From positions 1 through 38,737 of the forward strand of contig NZ_FMVS01000033.1 of NCBI RefSeq assembly GCF_900102515.1: a stretch of DNA of 38,737 bases. The letters are read 5' to 3'. This document shows, piece by piece, positions 16,399 to 25,905 of this stretch (position 1 is the stretch's first letter; every line of letters starts with the position of its first letter). The position numbers and the translations under genes were made by a program. Origin of the DNA: Butyrivibrio sp. INlla14. Lineage in GTDB: Bacteria > Bacillota > Clostridia > Lachnospirales > Lachnospiraceae. A model generated the notes under the pieces. That model was not told the DNA's origin, ran no database searches, and saw only the letters and a list, made by a program, of their open reading frames with translations.

Positions 16399-16658
16399 AC
16401 GCCTATTACTATTTAAACAGTTATACACGGTAGTTTGATGCATTTATATTTTTATTTTGTATGATTATATAGCGTACAATTTATTTTTTCAAGTTAATGT
16501 TCCTAAAAGTTTTTTAAAATTATTTTCAATATTACCTAGATTTTCTTTCGGTTAGTATATATAATAAGACGTTGTTTTTAAGAGCTTATTTTTCTTACAA
16601 TTTCATTTTTACTTTCACAAATTTAGTCTCGTCATAAGATCAGGAGGAAATCAGAATA
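16399..16658. other. Divergent intergenic region between ftsH and pyrG
   Basis: This stretch of 260 bp is very AT-rich. It holds a plausible pyrG promoter (-10 TATAAT at 16560-16565, with a weak TAGATT 17 bp upstream) and the pyrG ribosome site AGGAGG at 16640-16645. I see no GGGC initial transcribed sequence or attenuator hairpin of the kind used for CTP-sensitive pyrG control in Bacillus. I also see no recognisable riboswitch. Confidence 0.5.
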
Positions 16659-18269
16659 ATGGCAGTTAAGTACATTTTTGTTACAGGCGGTGTTGTATCC
16701 GGTCTAGGAAAGGGAATCACAGCGGCTTCACTAGGAAGACTACTTAAGGCTCGTGGCTACAAGGTTACGATGCAGAAGTTCGACCCCTATATTAACATTG
16801 ACCCCGGAACTATGAACCCTGTTCAGCACGGTGAGGTATTCGTGACTGAAGATGGTACTGAAACTGACCTTGACCTTGGTCACTACGAAAGATTTATTGA
16901 CGAGAATCTAGATAAAAATTCAAATGTTACAACCGGTAAGATTTACTGGTCTGTTCTTCAGAAGGAGCGTCGCGGCGACTATGGCGGACGCACCGTACAA
17001 GTTATCCCCCATATTACTAATGAAATAAAGAGCAAATTCTACAGAAACTTTACTGATGATGAGACACGTATTGCAATCATCGAAGTTGGTGGTACTGTGG
17101 GTGATATCGAATCACAGCCTTTCCTTGAGGCTATCAGACAGTTCCAGCATGAGGTTGGCCATGAAAATGCCATGCTCATCCTTGTATCTCTTATCCCATA
17201 TCTTCGTTGTTCACAGGAGATCAAGACCAAGCCTACTCAGTCTGCAGTTAAGACTATGCAGGGAATGGGACTTCAGCCAGATGTTATCGTATGCCGTACA
17301 GAGATAAAGCTTGATCAGGAGACTAAGGACAAGATAGCTCTTTTCTGTAATGTACCTAGCAGTCATGTTCTCAACAACCTTGATCTTGAGTACCTCTATG
17401 AGGCTCCTCTTGCAATGGAAAAAGAGCATTTGGCTCAGGTAGCCTGTGAGTGTCTGAATCTTGATTGTCCAGAGCCGGATCTTGGAGACTGGAAGGAAAT
17501 GGTCGACACTCTCTACTCTCTTAAACATGAAGTTAAGGTTGCACTTGTTGGAAAATATACACAGCTTCACGATGCTTACATTTCTGTTGTTGAAGCCCTC
17601 AAGCACGGTGGTATTTCTAATCACACTGCTGTTTCGATCAAGTGGGTTGATTCAGAAGAAGTTACTGAGGAAAATGCAGAGTCCTTCTTTAAGGATGTAG
17701 ATGGTATCATCGTTCCTGGCGGTTTTGGTGACCGTGGAATAGAAGGTATGATCACTTCTATCAAGTATGCAAGAGAGAACAATGTTCCTTTCCTTGGCCT
17801 TTGCCTTGGAATGCAGCTTGCCATTATTGAATTTGCCAGAAATGTTATAGGTTATAATGATGCTCATTCAATTGAGTTTGATCCTAATACTACTCATCCT
17901 ATGATAGCTCTTTTACCAGATCAGAATGGTGTTGAGGACATCGGTGGAACACTTCGTCTTGGTTCTTACCCTTGTGTTCTTGATAAAGATTCCAAGGCTT
18001 ATGAGTTGTTTGGTTCAGAGAATATCACAGAGCGTCATCGTCATAGATACGAGGTCAACAACGATTACAGAGCAGTGCTTGTTTCTAACGGCATGAAGCT
18101 TTGTGGTCTTTCACCAGATGGCAGAATTGTTGAGATGATCGAGCTTCCATCTAATTCTTTCCATATGGCTACTCAGGCTCACCCAGAGCTTAAGTCTCGT
18201 CCTAACAGACCTCATCCATTGTTCTCCGGATTTATCGGAGCTTCACTTGAGCATGAAAAGAATCGCTGA
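16659..18269 (+). CDS. pyrG: CTP synthase PyrG
   Basis: PyrG makes CTP from UTP, ATP and glutamine in the cytoplasm. The 536-residue protein is of normal length. The N-terminal synthetase domain has [33 protein letters not shown], and [20 protein letters not shown]. The C-terminal class I glutamine amidotransferase domain from about residue 300 has GGFGDRG, the nucleophile Cys in [11 protein letters not shown] (near residue 380), and the His/Glu pair in [11 protein letters not shown]. It is the only complete plus-strand gene of the window, with an AGGAGG site 13 nt before ATG. It ends at a strong terminator and stands alone. It is convergent with the giant surface-protein gene. Confidence 0.98.
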   Translation: MAVKYIFVTGGVVSGLGKGITAASLGRLLKARGYKVTMQKFDPYINIDPGTMNPVQHGEVFVTEDGTETDLDLGHYERFIDENLDKNSNVTTGKIYWSVLQKERRGDYGGRTVQVIPHITNEIKSKFYRNFTDDETRIAIIEVGGTVGDIESQPFLEAIRQFQHEVGHENAMLILVSLIPYLRCSQEIKTKPTQSAVKTMQGMGLQPDVIVCRTEIKLDQETKDKIALFCNVPSSHVLNNLDLEYLYEAPLAMEKEHLAQVACECLNLDCPEPDLGDWKEMVDTLYSLKHEVKVALVGKYTQLHDAYISVVEALKHGGISNHTAVSIKWVDSEEVTEENAESFFKDVDGIIVPGGFGDRGIEGMITSIKYARENNVPFLGLCLGMQLAIIEFARNVIGYNDAHSIEFDPNTTHPMIALLPDQNGVEDIGGTLRLGSYPCVLDKDSKAYELFGSENITERHRHRYEVNNDYRAVLVSNGMKLCGLSPDGRIVEMIELPSNSFHMATQAHPELKSRPNRPHPLFSGFIGASLEHEKNR

Positions 18270-18274
18270 TATTT

Positions 18275-18305
18275 AAAGGGAGCAGCTAAAAGCCGCTCCC
18301 TTTTT
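18275..18305 (+). terminator. Rho-independent terminator of pyrG
   Basis: The stem AAAGGGAGC(A)GC / GC(C)GCTCCCTTT is followed by TTTTT on the plus strand. It lies 5 bp after the pyrG stop and 16 bp before the stop of the convergent surface-protein gene, and may work in both directions. Confidence 0.85.
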
Positions 18306-18321
18306 GAATACCACGCTTTAT

Positions 18322-21300
18322 TTAGTTGTTCTCTTCCTCTTTTCTTTTGCCGATAAGAAGAAATGTCGCTGATGCTGCAGCTGCTGCAAGGATTACAAGA
18401 AGTCTTGCTGGAAGATTTGTGCTATCTTCTGTTCTAGCTCTTCTTGCTCCAAGTACCGCCTGTCCACTATCTCTACGTGCTCCAAGAACTGCTTCGCCTG
18501 CAGGTGCTATTGCTACTGGAGCTGGTGCTGGTGCAGGTGTTGGTGCTGTAGGTGTTGGATCATCAGGAATTGGTGTAGGTGTTGGTGTAGGATCTGGTGT
18601 TGGGTCATCTGGAGGAGTAATTGCTGTAATAGTGAACTTTCCAGGTACATATTGAACCTTGAAGTTACCCTGTAGCTCTTCTCCTGTAGCATTTACTGCA
18701 TATTCTCCTGCTACTTCACCTGCTTCTCTGCCTACTTCAAATCTTACATTCTCTTCAGCCTCTGCCTGAAGTGCTTCATTCTCAGCTACAAGTTCTGCTG
18801 TGAATTCTGGATCCTGTTCGTTCACCTGTTTGCTAAGTCCGTCAACTGCTGTAACTGTAACTGGTGCTGGCTCGATGATAAGCTTCTTTAGGTCATAGTT
18901 TATGGTGAACTGGCTGGTTACATTTTCATCGCCAAGCCAAATCTGAGGATCTCCAACGTGACTGAAGTTATAATCTCCAACATTTTTACCTCTTTCACTC
19001 TCGATAGTTACGTTATTGATCACATATTCTACATCATCTATTGTGAATTTGATTCCTTCTGCTGCGCCTACCTTGAGTGTGAAGAGACGGCTTACCTTAT
19101 CCCAGAACCATTTAAGAATTGATGCGTCCTCTTCTGGTTCTTCTACTGAGTATTCGCTAATGTATTTGTGTTCCTGACCATCGTAGGTAATCCTGATTTC
19201 TTCATTAGAGATAGTTATTTCGTATTTTTCTGCTCTATCCAGGATTTTAAGCGTTCCTGGCTTAAGAGTTATCTCGTAGTTATCAGTTACATCTTTTTCT
19301 CCCTTCTTTATAACCACGGAGTCTTCTACTATAGTTACTTGCTGCTCTCCAGCAACAGTTCTCTTATTATCCTTAAGTTCTGCTGTGTAGGTATCACCCT
19401 CTGCAAGTTCGCCTTCTGTGATGCTATAGTCTTCTACTACAACTTCTTTTCCATCAAACTCGTGATCTTCTGAGCTTCCAGCTGTTATTATGATAGCTCT
19501 TGCCTTGATTTCAAAGTCGCCTGTTTCGTAGGATACTTTGTAGTTGCCCTGGGTTGTTTCACCAGATACTACTATTGCACCTTCATAGACATCCACATCT
19601 TCATCTGTTCCTGCGCCTGGTCTTGTTACGTCATATTTAAGTTCGTAGCCATCTATAATCTCGCCATCTACTATTGCTGCTGTATAGGAAGGATCTGGAT
19701 TTCCATAAATCTTTTCACTATTATCAGCTTTAACCTTAATCTCTCTAGGTCTGATCATTACTGTTGCAGCTGCTGTTGCTGTCTGGTAATTTGGATTTTC
19801 AGCCTTTACGTAAATTTCTATTGCGTCCGGAGTCACATTTTTATATGTGAATTCGTCGAGGCTATCTTTCCATTCGATGTGATCAATACTGTAGTAGATT
19901 TTGGTTCCTTCTTGTACAGATACCGCAGCTTCTATTGTGTGGCCCTGTCCGTCATAGATACCATCATAGCCAGTTGCAGTTACTGAAAGAGCTTGAGACT
20001 CTGTAATTGAGAAGGTACCAGGTTTATAAGTTACTTCGTAATTGCCCTGATCCTTACTTCCTTCAATTACTATTGCATCTACATAAACACCAACTGCTTC
20101 ATCTGTTCCTGCGCCTGGTCTGTATACTCTATCCCAAACGATTTCATAGTCATCAACTACACCGCTGTTCTCTGTAGGTTCTACTATTCTAGCTGTGAAT
20201 TCTTCAGGATCAGCTTCTCCGAATACCTTACTAGCGTTATTAGCCTGAATTATTACTGGTCTAGGACTTATTGTTACAGTAGCCTGTGCGTAGCAGTCCT
20301 CGTAATTTTTGTTTTCTCCCTTTACATAAACTGTAGCTCCATTAGTTACGTTTGTGAACTGTGGAAGTGTTTCTGACCACTCTTCATTTTCGCTCTGTCT
20401 ATATTTGTATGTGGTTCCCTCTGCTCCACCAGATACTATGATTGAATGATATTCTGCGTCGTATATTCCGCTGTAGTTCTCTGCAGAAATCTCATTTCCA
20501 CCAGCTCTTGTTATTGTGAAGTCGCCTGGAAGATATTCTACAATGTAGTTGCCCTGTTCTTCTTCGCCGGATGCTACAAGAACATCTTCATATGTTCCAA
20601 CTTCTTCATCATTGCCTTCTCTTGCAACTGAGTACTCAATTGTGTCTTCACCAACAAGTCCTGTTACTGTTGCGCCAAAAGGCTGAGGATCTGATTTTCC
20701 ATATTCTTTGGAAGCATTGTCTGCCTTGACTGTAACTTTCTTAGGAGTAATCTTTACTATTGCTGAAGCTGTTGCATCATCATACTGATCATTTACAGCC
20801 TTTACATATACAAGATATTCTCCTACATCCTTGTAACCAGGATTTGTTTCACTCCAGTTCTCCTGATCTATGCTGTAATAGATTGTTGTGCCTTCTGTTA
20901 CATCTACAGTTGCTGTGATGCTATAGAAGTTGCCATCGTATTCGTGCTCAATGCCCTCAGCAGTCAGTACCATGTCTGTCTTTTCCCAAACTGCGAACAT
21001 TGCCTGATATGGCATGTCTTCATCAGCTGCTACCATAGCAACCTCGTTTCCAGTAAAGTCGCTATTTGGATAGTACTTTCTATTATCTTCACTATAGAAG
21101 TACTCAGCAGTCAGATTTGTCTTTTCCCAGTTGGATGGATCATCCATGAAGTTTTTTACTTCACTTTCTTCTTCACCTATATTTACTCTGGTCCAACCTA
21201 TGAATTTATATCCCTTTCTGGTTGGTGCTGGCTGCATCTCTACTCCCTCGTTAATTCCAAGGGTGCTTGATGAGTATTCCTCAGCTGTTGTATCAATGTG

Positions 21301-24300
21301 GAATGCCTTGAATCCATCATTCTTGAACCATGGAATGAAGGTTGGAGTTGCTTTTTCTTTTTCCTTGTAATCTGCACGGAGCTGGATTGTATATTTGGCC
21401 TCTATTATATTGCCATCTCCGTCCATATCTTCAATTTCTACTTTTGCATATTTAGCCAGAACTTTGTATTCCTGTCCTGGATAGATTGCTGCCTCTTCTG
21501 TATCTACATATTCGTCAGTAGCAACCCATTTCTGCATTACCCAGTGATCAAATACGTAGCCATCAGGTGCATTTACTGCTGGAACTGCAATTGCATAAGC
21601 GTTATCAACATATTGATTACTATCTGCTGCCGTTCCGGTTCCTTCAGTTTCCACATCTGGATCTTTGAGGCTGTAAGTAATATTGATTCCATTTGCTCCA
21701 GTGAGGATCTTTCTCCACTTGCCGTAGATGTTGAATTCTTCTGTAATCCAGAAACGATCCACATCAGCGTTTGTCGTTGCCCCTTCGCCCCACTTATCCA
21801 TAGGGTCTGTCATGTGAGCGGTCTTGTTATATTCCTGAAGACCTATTGTCTCGTTAAGTACGTATGAATTACCGTTAAAGACTCTTGTGCAAGCCTCATC
21901 GAAATACCATCCTACGAATATGTAGCCATCTCTTGTTCCGGTAGGAGTACTCACCTTTTGGCCGTAGGAAACACGGAAGTTCATCTGCTGCCTGTGCTCT
22001 GGATCATTAGGATCATCACCCCAGTCAAGAGATTCGTCTTTTGTTCCATTTTCGTTATATGCGTTAGGATGAAGGAATACACGGTACTGAACCTGACGCC
22101 ACTTAGCATATACTTCAATTCCACCAACAGGCATTGTTCCTGAAAAGTTATACAATGTGTTACATGTGGCATCTGCATACCAGCCTTCAAATACGTAACC
22201 TTTTTCTCCATCTGGAAGAGTAGGCTTGTAGTTCTGAATATTATCTGGAATTATTGCCCCAAACGGAACATTTTCACTTTCTGCTAAAAGAACTTTTGAA
22301 CGGTCGTTAAGCTGGTTTCCATTACCATCAACGTATTTACCATCCATGAAGTTTACTTTGTAGGCAAGTCTCTTATATACATAGTTGATATTGTAGGTAT
22401 TTCCAACTGTCCATCTTCCGTCTCCATCCCAGTTCTCATTACGTCTGAATGAATATTCATATCCTGTATATTGTGGAGCGTTCTGCTGATTAACGTCCGT
22501 ATTACTGGATCTTGGTGTTACTATCTCTGCTTTATAGTAGAGAACACCATTGTATTCTCTGGTTGGCTTATCGCCTATATCTTCTCCTTCAACTACTGGG
22601 AACCAAATGTGATATCTCCAGTCATTGTAATTATTGAATCTTACAATAAGGAAGTTACCATCAGAATCATTTGTAGCTCCAAGGATGTTTTCATCCAGAA
22701 TTGAGATATTACCCTTTACAGTACCGCTACCAGTCGACGTTGGGTTTGGTTTAAGCTTCGTACCATTCATCATTACAAAGCTTACTGGCTGATTATTGCC
22801 CACTCCATGGATTTTATCATACTGAGGCCACTGCTCTAATATGTTCTCACCATAGTATCCATGGATTACAAAATAGTATGCCTCATATCCCTCCACGGTT
22901 GAATGCTCAAGGGTGTAATCAGTTGTAGGGTGACTACTCTGATTATCGTGCCAATTTACTACACCCCAGATGTTCGCACCACTTGCCGAGTTATTACCAA
23001 AGGAATATTGATTTACTCTGTTGCCATTATCTCTATAGAGATAGAATCTTAAGTTGTATTCAATTCTGTCAAAGTAGATATTTAAAACTGCATCGCCTTC
23101 AGGCGTGATCTCAACCTGCTGCTCTGGCTCTTTTGCACTAAATCCTTTGTAATGCTTCTCGACATCTTTATTGTTACCGATAAGTGCGTAGTTTTCGTCT
23201 CCATTATTTGTATAGATTTCATATGGGATATTCTCTCCGACTGTGCCTTCATTTTCAACAAAGGCTTCCTTCAGATCATATCCACTTCTACTTATATTCT
23301 CTGTCCAGAGAATAACAGTATATGGAGCTTTCTCATTTGGAGTCCACTTAGCATAAATTGTGGTATTTACTTCAAGGGTATTTCCGAATTCAAATGGAGT
23401 ATCCTTGAGCTGGATTGTTGATGAAGCCGCTGGAGTTTCACTTTCGCCATTCTCTTCGTCTGGCGCTTCTGTCGGCTCTGCCTCTGCTGCTTCGAACCAT
23501 CCTGCGAATGTATATCCATATCTTGTCATGTCTGCTGGATCACAAGGCTCATGTGTAACATCACCAGTCTTAACAAACTGAGGTGCGTTGTACTTACCAC
23601 CTTTGCCGTTTTCGTTAAATACAAGCCAGTGTCCTAAAGGTGCATTTACCTTAAAGATTACATTGCCATCGATTGTGATGACATCATCATTTTTGAAGAT
23701 GTCGCCTTCAGTATATTCGTAAGGCTGGCCTGCCTTTCCTACGATGTGGTCTCCGCCTTCATTTACAAGCCATCCCTGGAAATCATGTTCACCGTCAGCT
23801 GTGTATCCCATGTTAACCTTATATTCACGCTTAAGATCTTCTCCAGTTGCATTGGCCAGAACCTCAATCTGTTCCTGCCCGATTGATGCGCCGGTTTCAT
23901 CTACATAGGTCACAAGGTAAAGTTTTGTAAATATTGGGTAATAATTTCTTTCAAATCCATCGTATTCCGGTGGAAGGAGATCTTCCATATCATTTCTTAT
24001 GTCATCGATACTAAGAGGAGTTGTTTCAAGGGTGTAGTTTTCTTCTGTGGTCCATCCCTTAAAGATTACTCCTTCTTCAAGTTCCCCTACGCCTGGATCG
24101 TAGAGAACTACTTCCATGTTGTCGCCCTCTTTAACATACATTGATGGGGCTGGAGTTGTTCCATTGTTGAATATAACCTTTAATCTTGCGTCACTACCTA
24201 CATTAACAACTGCATAGATTGAGAAACTCTCTGCAGTTATTTCTGCGGTTATTCCGTTAACATCACTGTTGATAACGTCTGCGTTTCCAGAATTATCAAT

Positions 24301-25377
24301 GTGTACAACCTCTGTATTATCAGCATTTTCAATTGCTGTTGTTGTAAGCTTTACTGTTATTGGCACTTCTGGCTGAACTTCTGCGCCATTATATTTGAAA
24401 GTAATGTCTACAGCTTTTACTTCCACTGCTGTACCCTCAACAGCATCTGCTGCCTTGTCGAGCACTTCCTGATCTGAAACTTCTGCCACTTCCATGACTG
24501 TTCCTTCTGGGAATGCACCTTCCTGGGCATCTACATAAACAGCAACACCGCCGGCATAGCCATTAAATCTCTGAGCTGGCATCTCTATTTCTACTTCAGC
24601 TTTTTTGAAATTAGCTGTAAAAGTAATGTCTTCAACTACATTTGAAGGAATATACTCTGCGCTTTCAGATACCACTTCTCCGTCAGCATCTTTCCAGCTT
24701 ACAAATACGAATCCATCATCAGCTACTGCTGTTGAGCCTTCTATCTTAGGCTCTTCTTCATCTGCATCTATCTTCTCTTCTGACTTTGTTACTGATCCAC
24801 CTTCTGTAGCCACGTACTTAATTGTTATGAAGTTTTCCTTTTCTTCTTTCTCTTCTGAAGAAGCCTCTGTTGCTGCATCGTCTTCTGATGAGGCTTCTGC
24901 TGCAGCGTCTTCCTTGGATGAACTTTCGCTAGCCGCATCTTCTTTTTCTTTGTCAAAAGAACTTTCGGTTGCCGCTTCCTCTTTTGGCTCCTCAGGGATT
25001 ACTACCTCTGTAGATGCTGCATCTGGAGTTGCAGGCTCTACTGCTGGAGGATTCTGAGTTGATTCTTCAGGAGCAGGCTGCTGATTTGAATCCTGTACTG
25101 GCTCTTCAGCTGGAGGTGCAGTTTCTTCACCGCCATTTTCTGGCTGATAGTTTTCTCCACCGCCTTCTTCCTGATAATCTTCTCCGCCATTATTCTCTGG
25201 CTGAGCCTCTTCTCCACCGCTCTCCTGCTGTGGCGCTTCTTCTGCTGGCTGCTCTACTGTTTCTTCTGGAGCATCGTCAGCAAATACTCTTACACTTGCC
25301 AAATCACTATTAAAGGTAGTTGCTACAAGTGCAAATGCTAATATGAATGCTAAAACTCGATTCCATTTTCTTAACAT
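18322..25377 (-). CDS. Giant InlB-repeat/MBG-domain cell-surface protein
   Basis: The protein has 2351 residues from ATG 25377, which has GGAGG 8 nt upstream; an upstream in-frame ATG at 25395 lacks a site. A 33-residue signal peptide ending RVFA is followed by a Glu/Pro/Gly- and Ala/Ser-rich linker to about 190. Next is a beta-rich module ending DITFTANFKK and a domain containing EGAFPEGTVMEVAEV (about 270-395). InlB_B-type repeats follow to about 1470 (for example YVFEGWYADATCNTLYNFSG, YIFVGWYFDEAC). About five MBG-type units then run to about 2250 (VKADNASKEYG, GTFSITES, GNYKVSYETGDFEI). A Pro/Thr spacer, a duplicated VLGARR motif, a hydrophobic helix and a basic tail GKRKEEENN end the protein. 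This architecture is that of a wall-spanning adhesin. Ligand and anchoring enzyme are unknown; no sortase is in the window. It is paralogous to the truncated protein at 266-3121. Confidence 0.93.
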   Translation of the reverse strand: MLRKWNRVLAFILAFALVATTFNSDLASVRVFADDAPEETVEQPAEEAPQQESGGEEAQPENNGGEDYQEEGGGENYQPENGGEETAPPAEEPVQDSNQQPAPEESTQNPPAVEPATPDAASTEVVIPEEPKEEAATESSFDKEKEDAASESSSKEDAAAEASSEDDAATEASSEEKEEKENFITIKYVATEGGSVTKSEEKIDADEEEPKIEGSTAVADDGFVFVSWKDADGEVVSESAEYIPSNVVEDITFTANFKKAEVEIEMPAQRFNGYAGGVAVYVDAQEGAFPEGTVMEVAEVSDQEVLDKAADAVEGTAVEVKAVDITFKYNGAEVQPEVPITVKLTTTAIENADNTEVVHIDNSGNADVINSDVNGITAEITAESFSIYAVVNVGSDARLKVIFNNGTTPAPSMYVKEGDNMEVVLYDPGVGELEEGVIFKGWTTEENYTLETTPLSIDDIRNDMEDLLPPEYDGFERNYYPIFTKLYLVTYVDETGASIGQEQIEVLANATGEDLKREYKVNMGYTADGEHDFQGWLVNEGGDHIVGKAGQPYEYTEGDIFKNDDVITIDGNVIFKVNAPLGHWLVFNENGKGGKYNAPQFVKTGDVTHEPCDPADMTRYGYTFAGWFEAAEAEPTEAPDEENGESETPAASSTIQLKDTPFEFGNTLEVNTTIYAKWTPNEKAPYTVILWTENISRSGYDLKEAFVENEGTVGENIPYEIYTNNGDENYALIGNNKDVEKHYKGFSAKEPEQQVEITPEGDAVLNIYFDRIEYNLRFYLYRDNGNRVNQYSFGNNSASGANIWGVVNWHDNQSSHPTTDYTLEHSTVEGYEAYYFVIHGYYGENILEQWPQYDKIHGVGNNQPVSFVMMNGTKLKPNPTSTGSGTVKGNISILDENILGATNDSDGNFLIVRFNNYNDWRYHIWFPVVEGEDIGDKPTREYNGVLYYKAEIVTPRSSNTDVNQQNAPQYTGYEYSFRRNENWDGDGRWTVGNTYNINYVYKRLAYKVNFMDGKYVDGNGNQLNDRSKVLLAESENVPFGAIIPDNIQNYKPTLPDGEKGYVFEGWYADATCNTLYNFSGTMPVGGIEVYAKWRQVQYRVFLHPNAYNENGTKDESLDWGDDPNDPEHRQQMNFRVSYGQKVSTPTGTRDGYIFVGWYFDEACTRVFNGNSYVLNETIGLQEYNKTAHMTDPMDKWGEGATTNADVDRFWITEEFNIYGKWRKILTGANGINITYSLKDPDVETEGTGTAADSNQYVDNAYAIAVPAVNAPDGYVFDHWVMQKWVATDEYVDTEEAAIYPGQEYKVLAKYAKVEIEDMDGDGNIIEAKYTIQLRADYKEKEKATPTFIPWFKNDGFKAFHIDTTAEEYSSSTLGINEGVEMQPAPTRKGYKFIGWTRVNIGEEESEVKNFMDDPSNWEKTNLTAEYFYSEDNRKYYPNSDFTGNEVAMVAADEDMPYQAMFAVWEKTDMVLTAEGIEHEYDGNFYSITATVDVTEGTTIYYSIDQENWSETNPGYKDVGEYLVYVKAVNDQYDDATASAIVKITPKKVTVKADNASKEYGKSDPQPFGATVTGLVGEDTIEYSVAREGNDEEVGTYEDVLVASGEEEQGNYIVEYLPGDFTITRAGGNEISAENYSGIYDAEYHSIIVSGGAEGTTYKYRQSENEEWSETLPQFTNVTNGATVYVKGENKNYEDCYAQATVTISPRPVIIQANNASKVFGEADPEEFTARIVEPTENSGVVDDYEIVWDRVYRPGAGTDEAVGVYVDAIVIEGSKDQGNYEVTYKPGTFSITESQALSVTATGYDGIYDGQGHTIEAAVSVQEGTKIYYSIDHIEWKDSLDEFTYKNVTPDAIEIYVKAENPNYQTATAAATVMIRPREIKVKADNSEKIYGNPDPSYTAAIVDGEIIDGYELKYDVTRPGAGTDEDVDVYEGAIVVSGETTQGNYKVSYETGDFEIKARAIIITAGSSEDHEFDGKEVVVEDYSITEGELAEGDTYTAELKDNKRTVAGEQQVTIVEDSVVIKKGEKDVTDNYEITLKPGTLKILDRAEKYEITISNEEIRITYDGQEHKYISEYSVEEPEEDASILKWFWDKVSRLFTLKVGAAEGIKFTIDDVEYVINNVTIESERGKNVGDYNFSHVGDPQIWLGDENVTSQFTINYDLKKLIIEPAPVTVTAVDGLSKQVNEQDPEFTAELVAENEALQAEAEENVRFEVGREAGEVAGEYAVNATGEELQGNFKVQYVPGKFTITAITPPDDPTPDPTPTPTPIPDDPTPTAPTPAPAPAPVAIAPAGEAVLGARRDSGQAVLGARRARTEDSTNLPARLLVILAAAAASATFLLIGKRKEEENN

Positions 25378-25440
25378 AAGCATTTCCTCCCTCATAAGAT
25401 TTGCTTTTGTTTTGTGTCTCTCTTTTATTCTTTATACGAA

Positions 25441-25455
25441 TATCACTAGGTGATA
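25441..25455. other. Intercistronic hairpin between small gene and surface gene
   Basis: TATCAC-TAG-GTGATA is a perfect 6-bp stem with a 3-nt loop in the 87-bp gap between the small gene and the surface-protein gene. No T-run follows directly on the minus strand, so it is unlikely to end transcription. It may be a processing or pausing site. Confidence 0.35.
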
Positions 25456-25464
25456 GAAAAATGA

Positions 25465-25647
25465 TTAGCTTGAGGCTTTAAATATCTCATTCTCTTCCTC
25501 GGCGCTTACTGCCTCATCGATCAGTTTGATCATTTCTAACAGGCTCCTGAAATATTGAATCCTGTTTTCTTCAGCATAGGTTATTCGACCTTGCCATGTT
25601 CCGTTTTCATTGCTTAAGATCTTTACCACGAATGTACCCTTTTTCAT
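25465..25647 (-). CDS. Small conserved soluble protein preceding surface-protein gene (copy 2)
   Basis: The protein has 60 residues when started at ATG 25647, which has GAGGA seven bases upstream. An in-frame ATG at 25698 would add 17 residues (His- and Ser-containing, like the N-terminus of copy 1) but has no ribosome site and coincides with the predicted transcription start. The core KGTFVVKILSNENGTWQGRI continues ITYAEENRIQYFRSLLEMIK and matches copy 1 at 25 of 45 positions. There is no signal peptide and no membrane segment. The gene lies 87 bp upstream of the giant surface-protein gene on the same strand. No characterised family is recognised. The repeated pairing with surface-protein genes suggests a dedicated regulatory or helper role, which is inference. 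Confidence 0.8.
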   Translation of the reverse strand: MKKGTFVVKILSNENGTWQGRITYAEENRIQYFRSLLEMIKLIDEAVSAEEENEIFKASS

Positions 25648-25704
25648 AGGCTGTTCCTCGCTGTAGTTGCTAAACCACGTGCTATTATGATGTTTCATGG
25701 TCTT

Positions 25705-25738
25705 ATTTTAGAAATTTTGCAATCATAAAAACTATCAT
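25705..25738 (-). promoter_or_regulatory. Promoter with tandem ATGATT motif, surface module copy 2
   Basis: A -10-like hexamer TAAAAT (25705-25710, minus strand) lies 9 bp downstream of the plus-strand element CAATCATAAAAACTATCAT (25720-25738). This element matches that at 3422-3440 at 16 of 19 positions, with the same 12-bp period between ATGAT half-sites. A further, inverted relative (plus strand TTGATGGTTTATGATTAAAA) lies about 15 bp upstream. Confidence 0.6.
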
Positions 25739-25841
25739 GTTGCGTCAGAAAATTGATGGTTTATGATTAAAATTGTCTGAATATTGTAAATGAAAAATAA
25801 AGAAATCGATTAAGAAAAATAGATTTTGAACAACAAAATAA

Positions 25842-25867
25842 GGGTAGATTCCCGTAGGAATCTACCC
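25842..25867 (-). terminator. Rho-independent terminator of pckA
   Basis: A perfect 11-bp stem GGGTAGATTCC/GGAATCTACCC with a 4-nt loop runs into TTATTTTGTT on the minus strand, 38 bp after the pckA stop. Confidence 0.85.
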
Positions 25868-25905
25868 TATATTGTGTTTATATTTAGTTTATAAGCTTAA
25901 AACCA

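Noticed and set aside
16399..16658. CTP-dependent reiterative-transcription control of pyrG
   Set aside because: The GGGC initial sequence and leader terminator known from Bacillus pyrG are not seen downstream of the likely -10 box.
18500..18640. Repetitive Thr/Pro/Ala-coding DNA considered as a CRISPR or tandem DNA repeat
   Set aside because: It encodes the Pro/Thr-rich wall-spanning linker in frame. There are no regularly spaced direct repeats with unique spacers, and no cas genes are present.
21298..21867. Plus-strand frames inside the giant surface-protein gene, including one of 189 codons
   Set aside because: They are antisense to a continuous 2351-codon gene with clear repeats. Composition is Cys/Phe/Ile-rich, as expected of a shadow frame.
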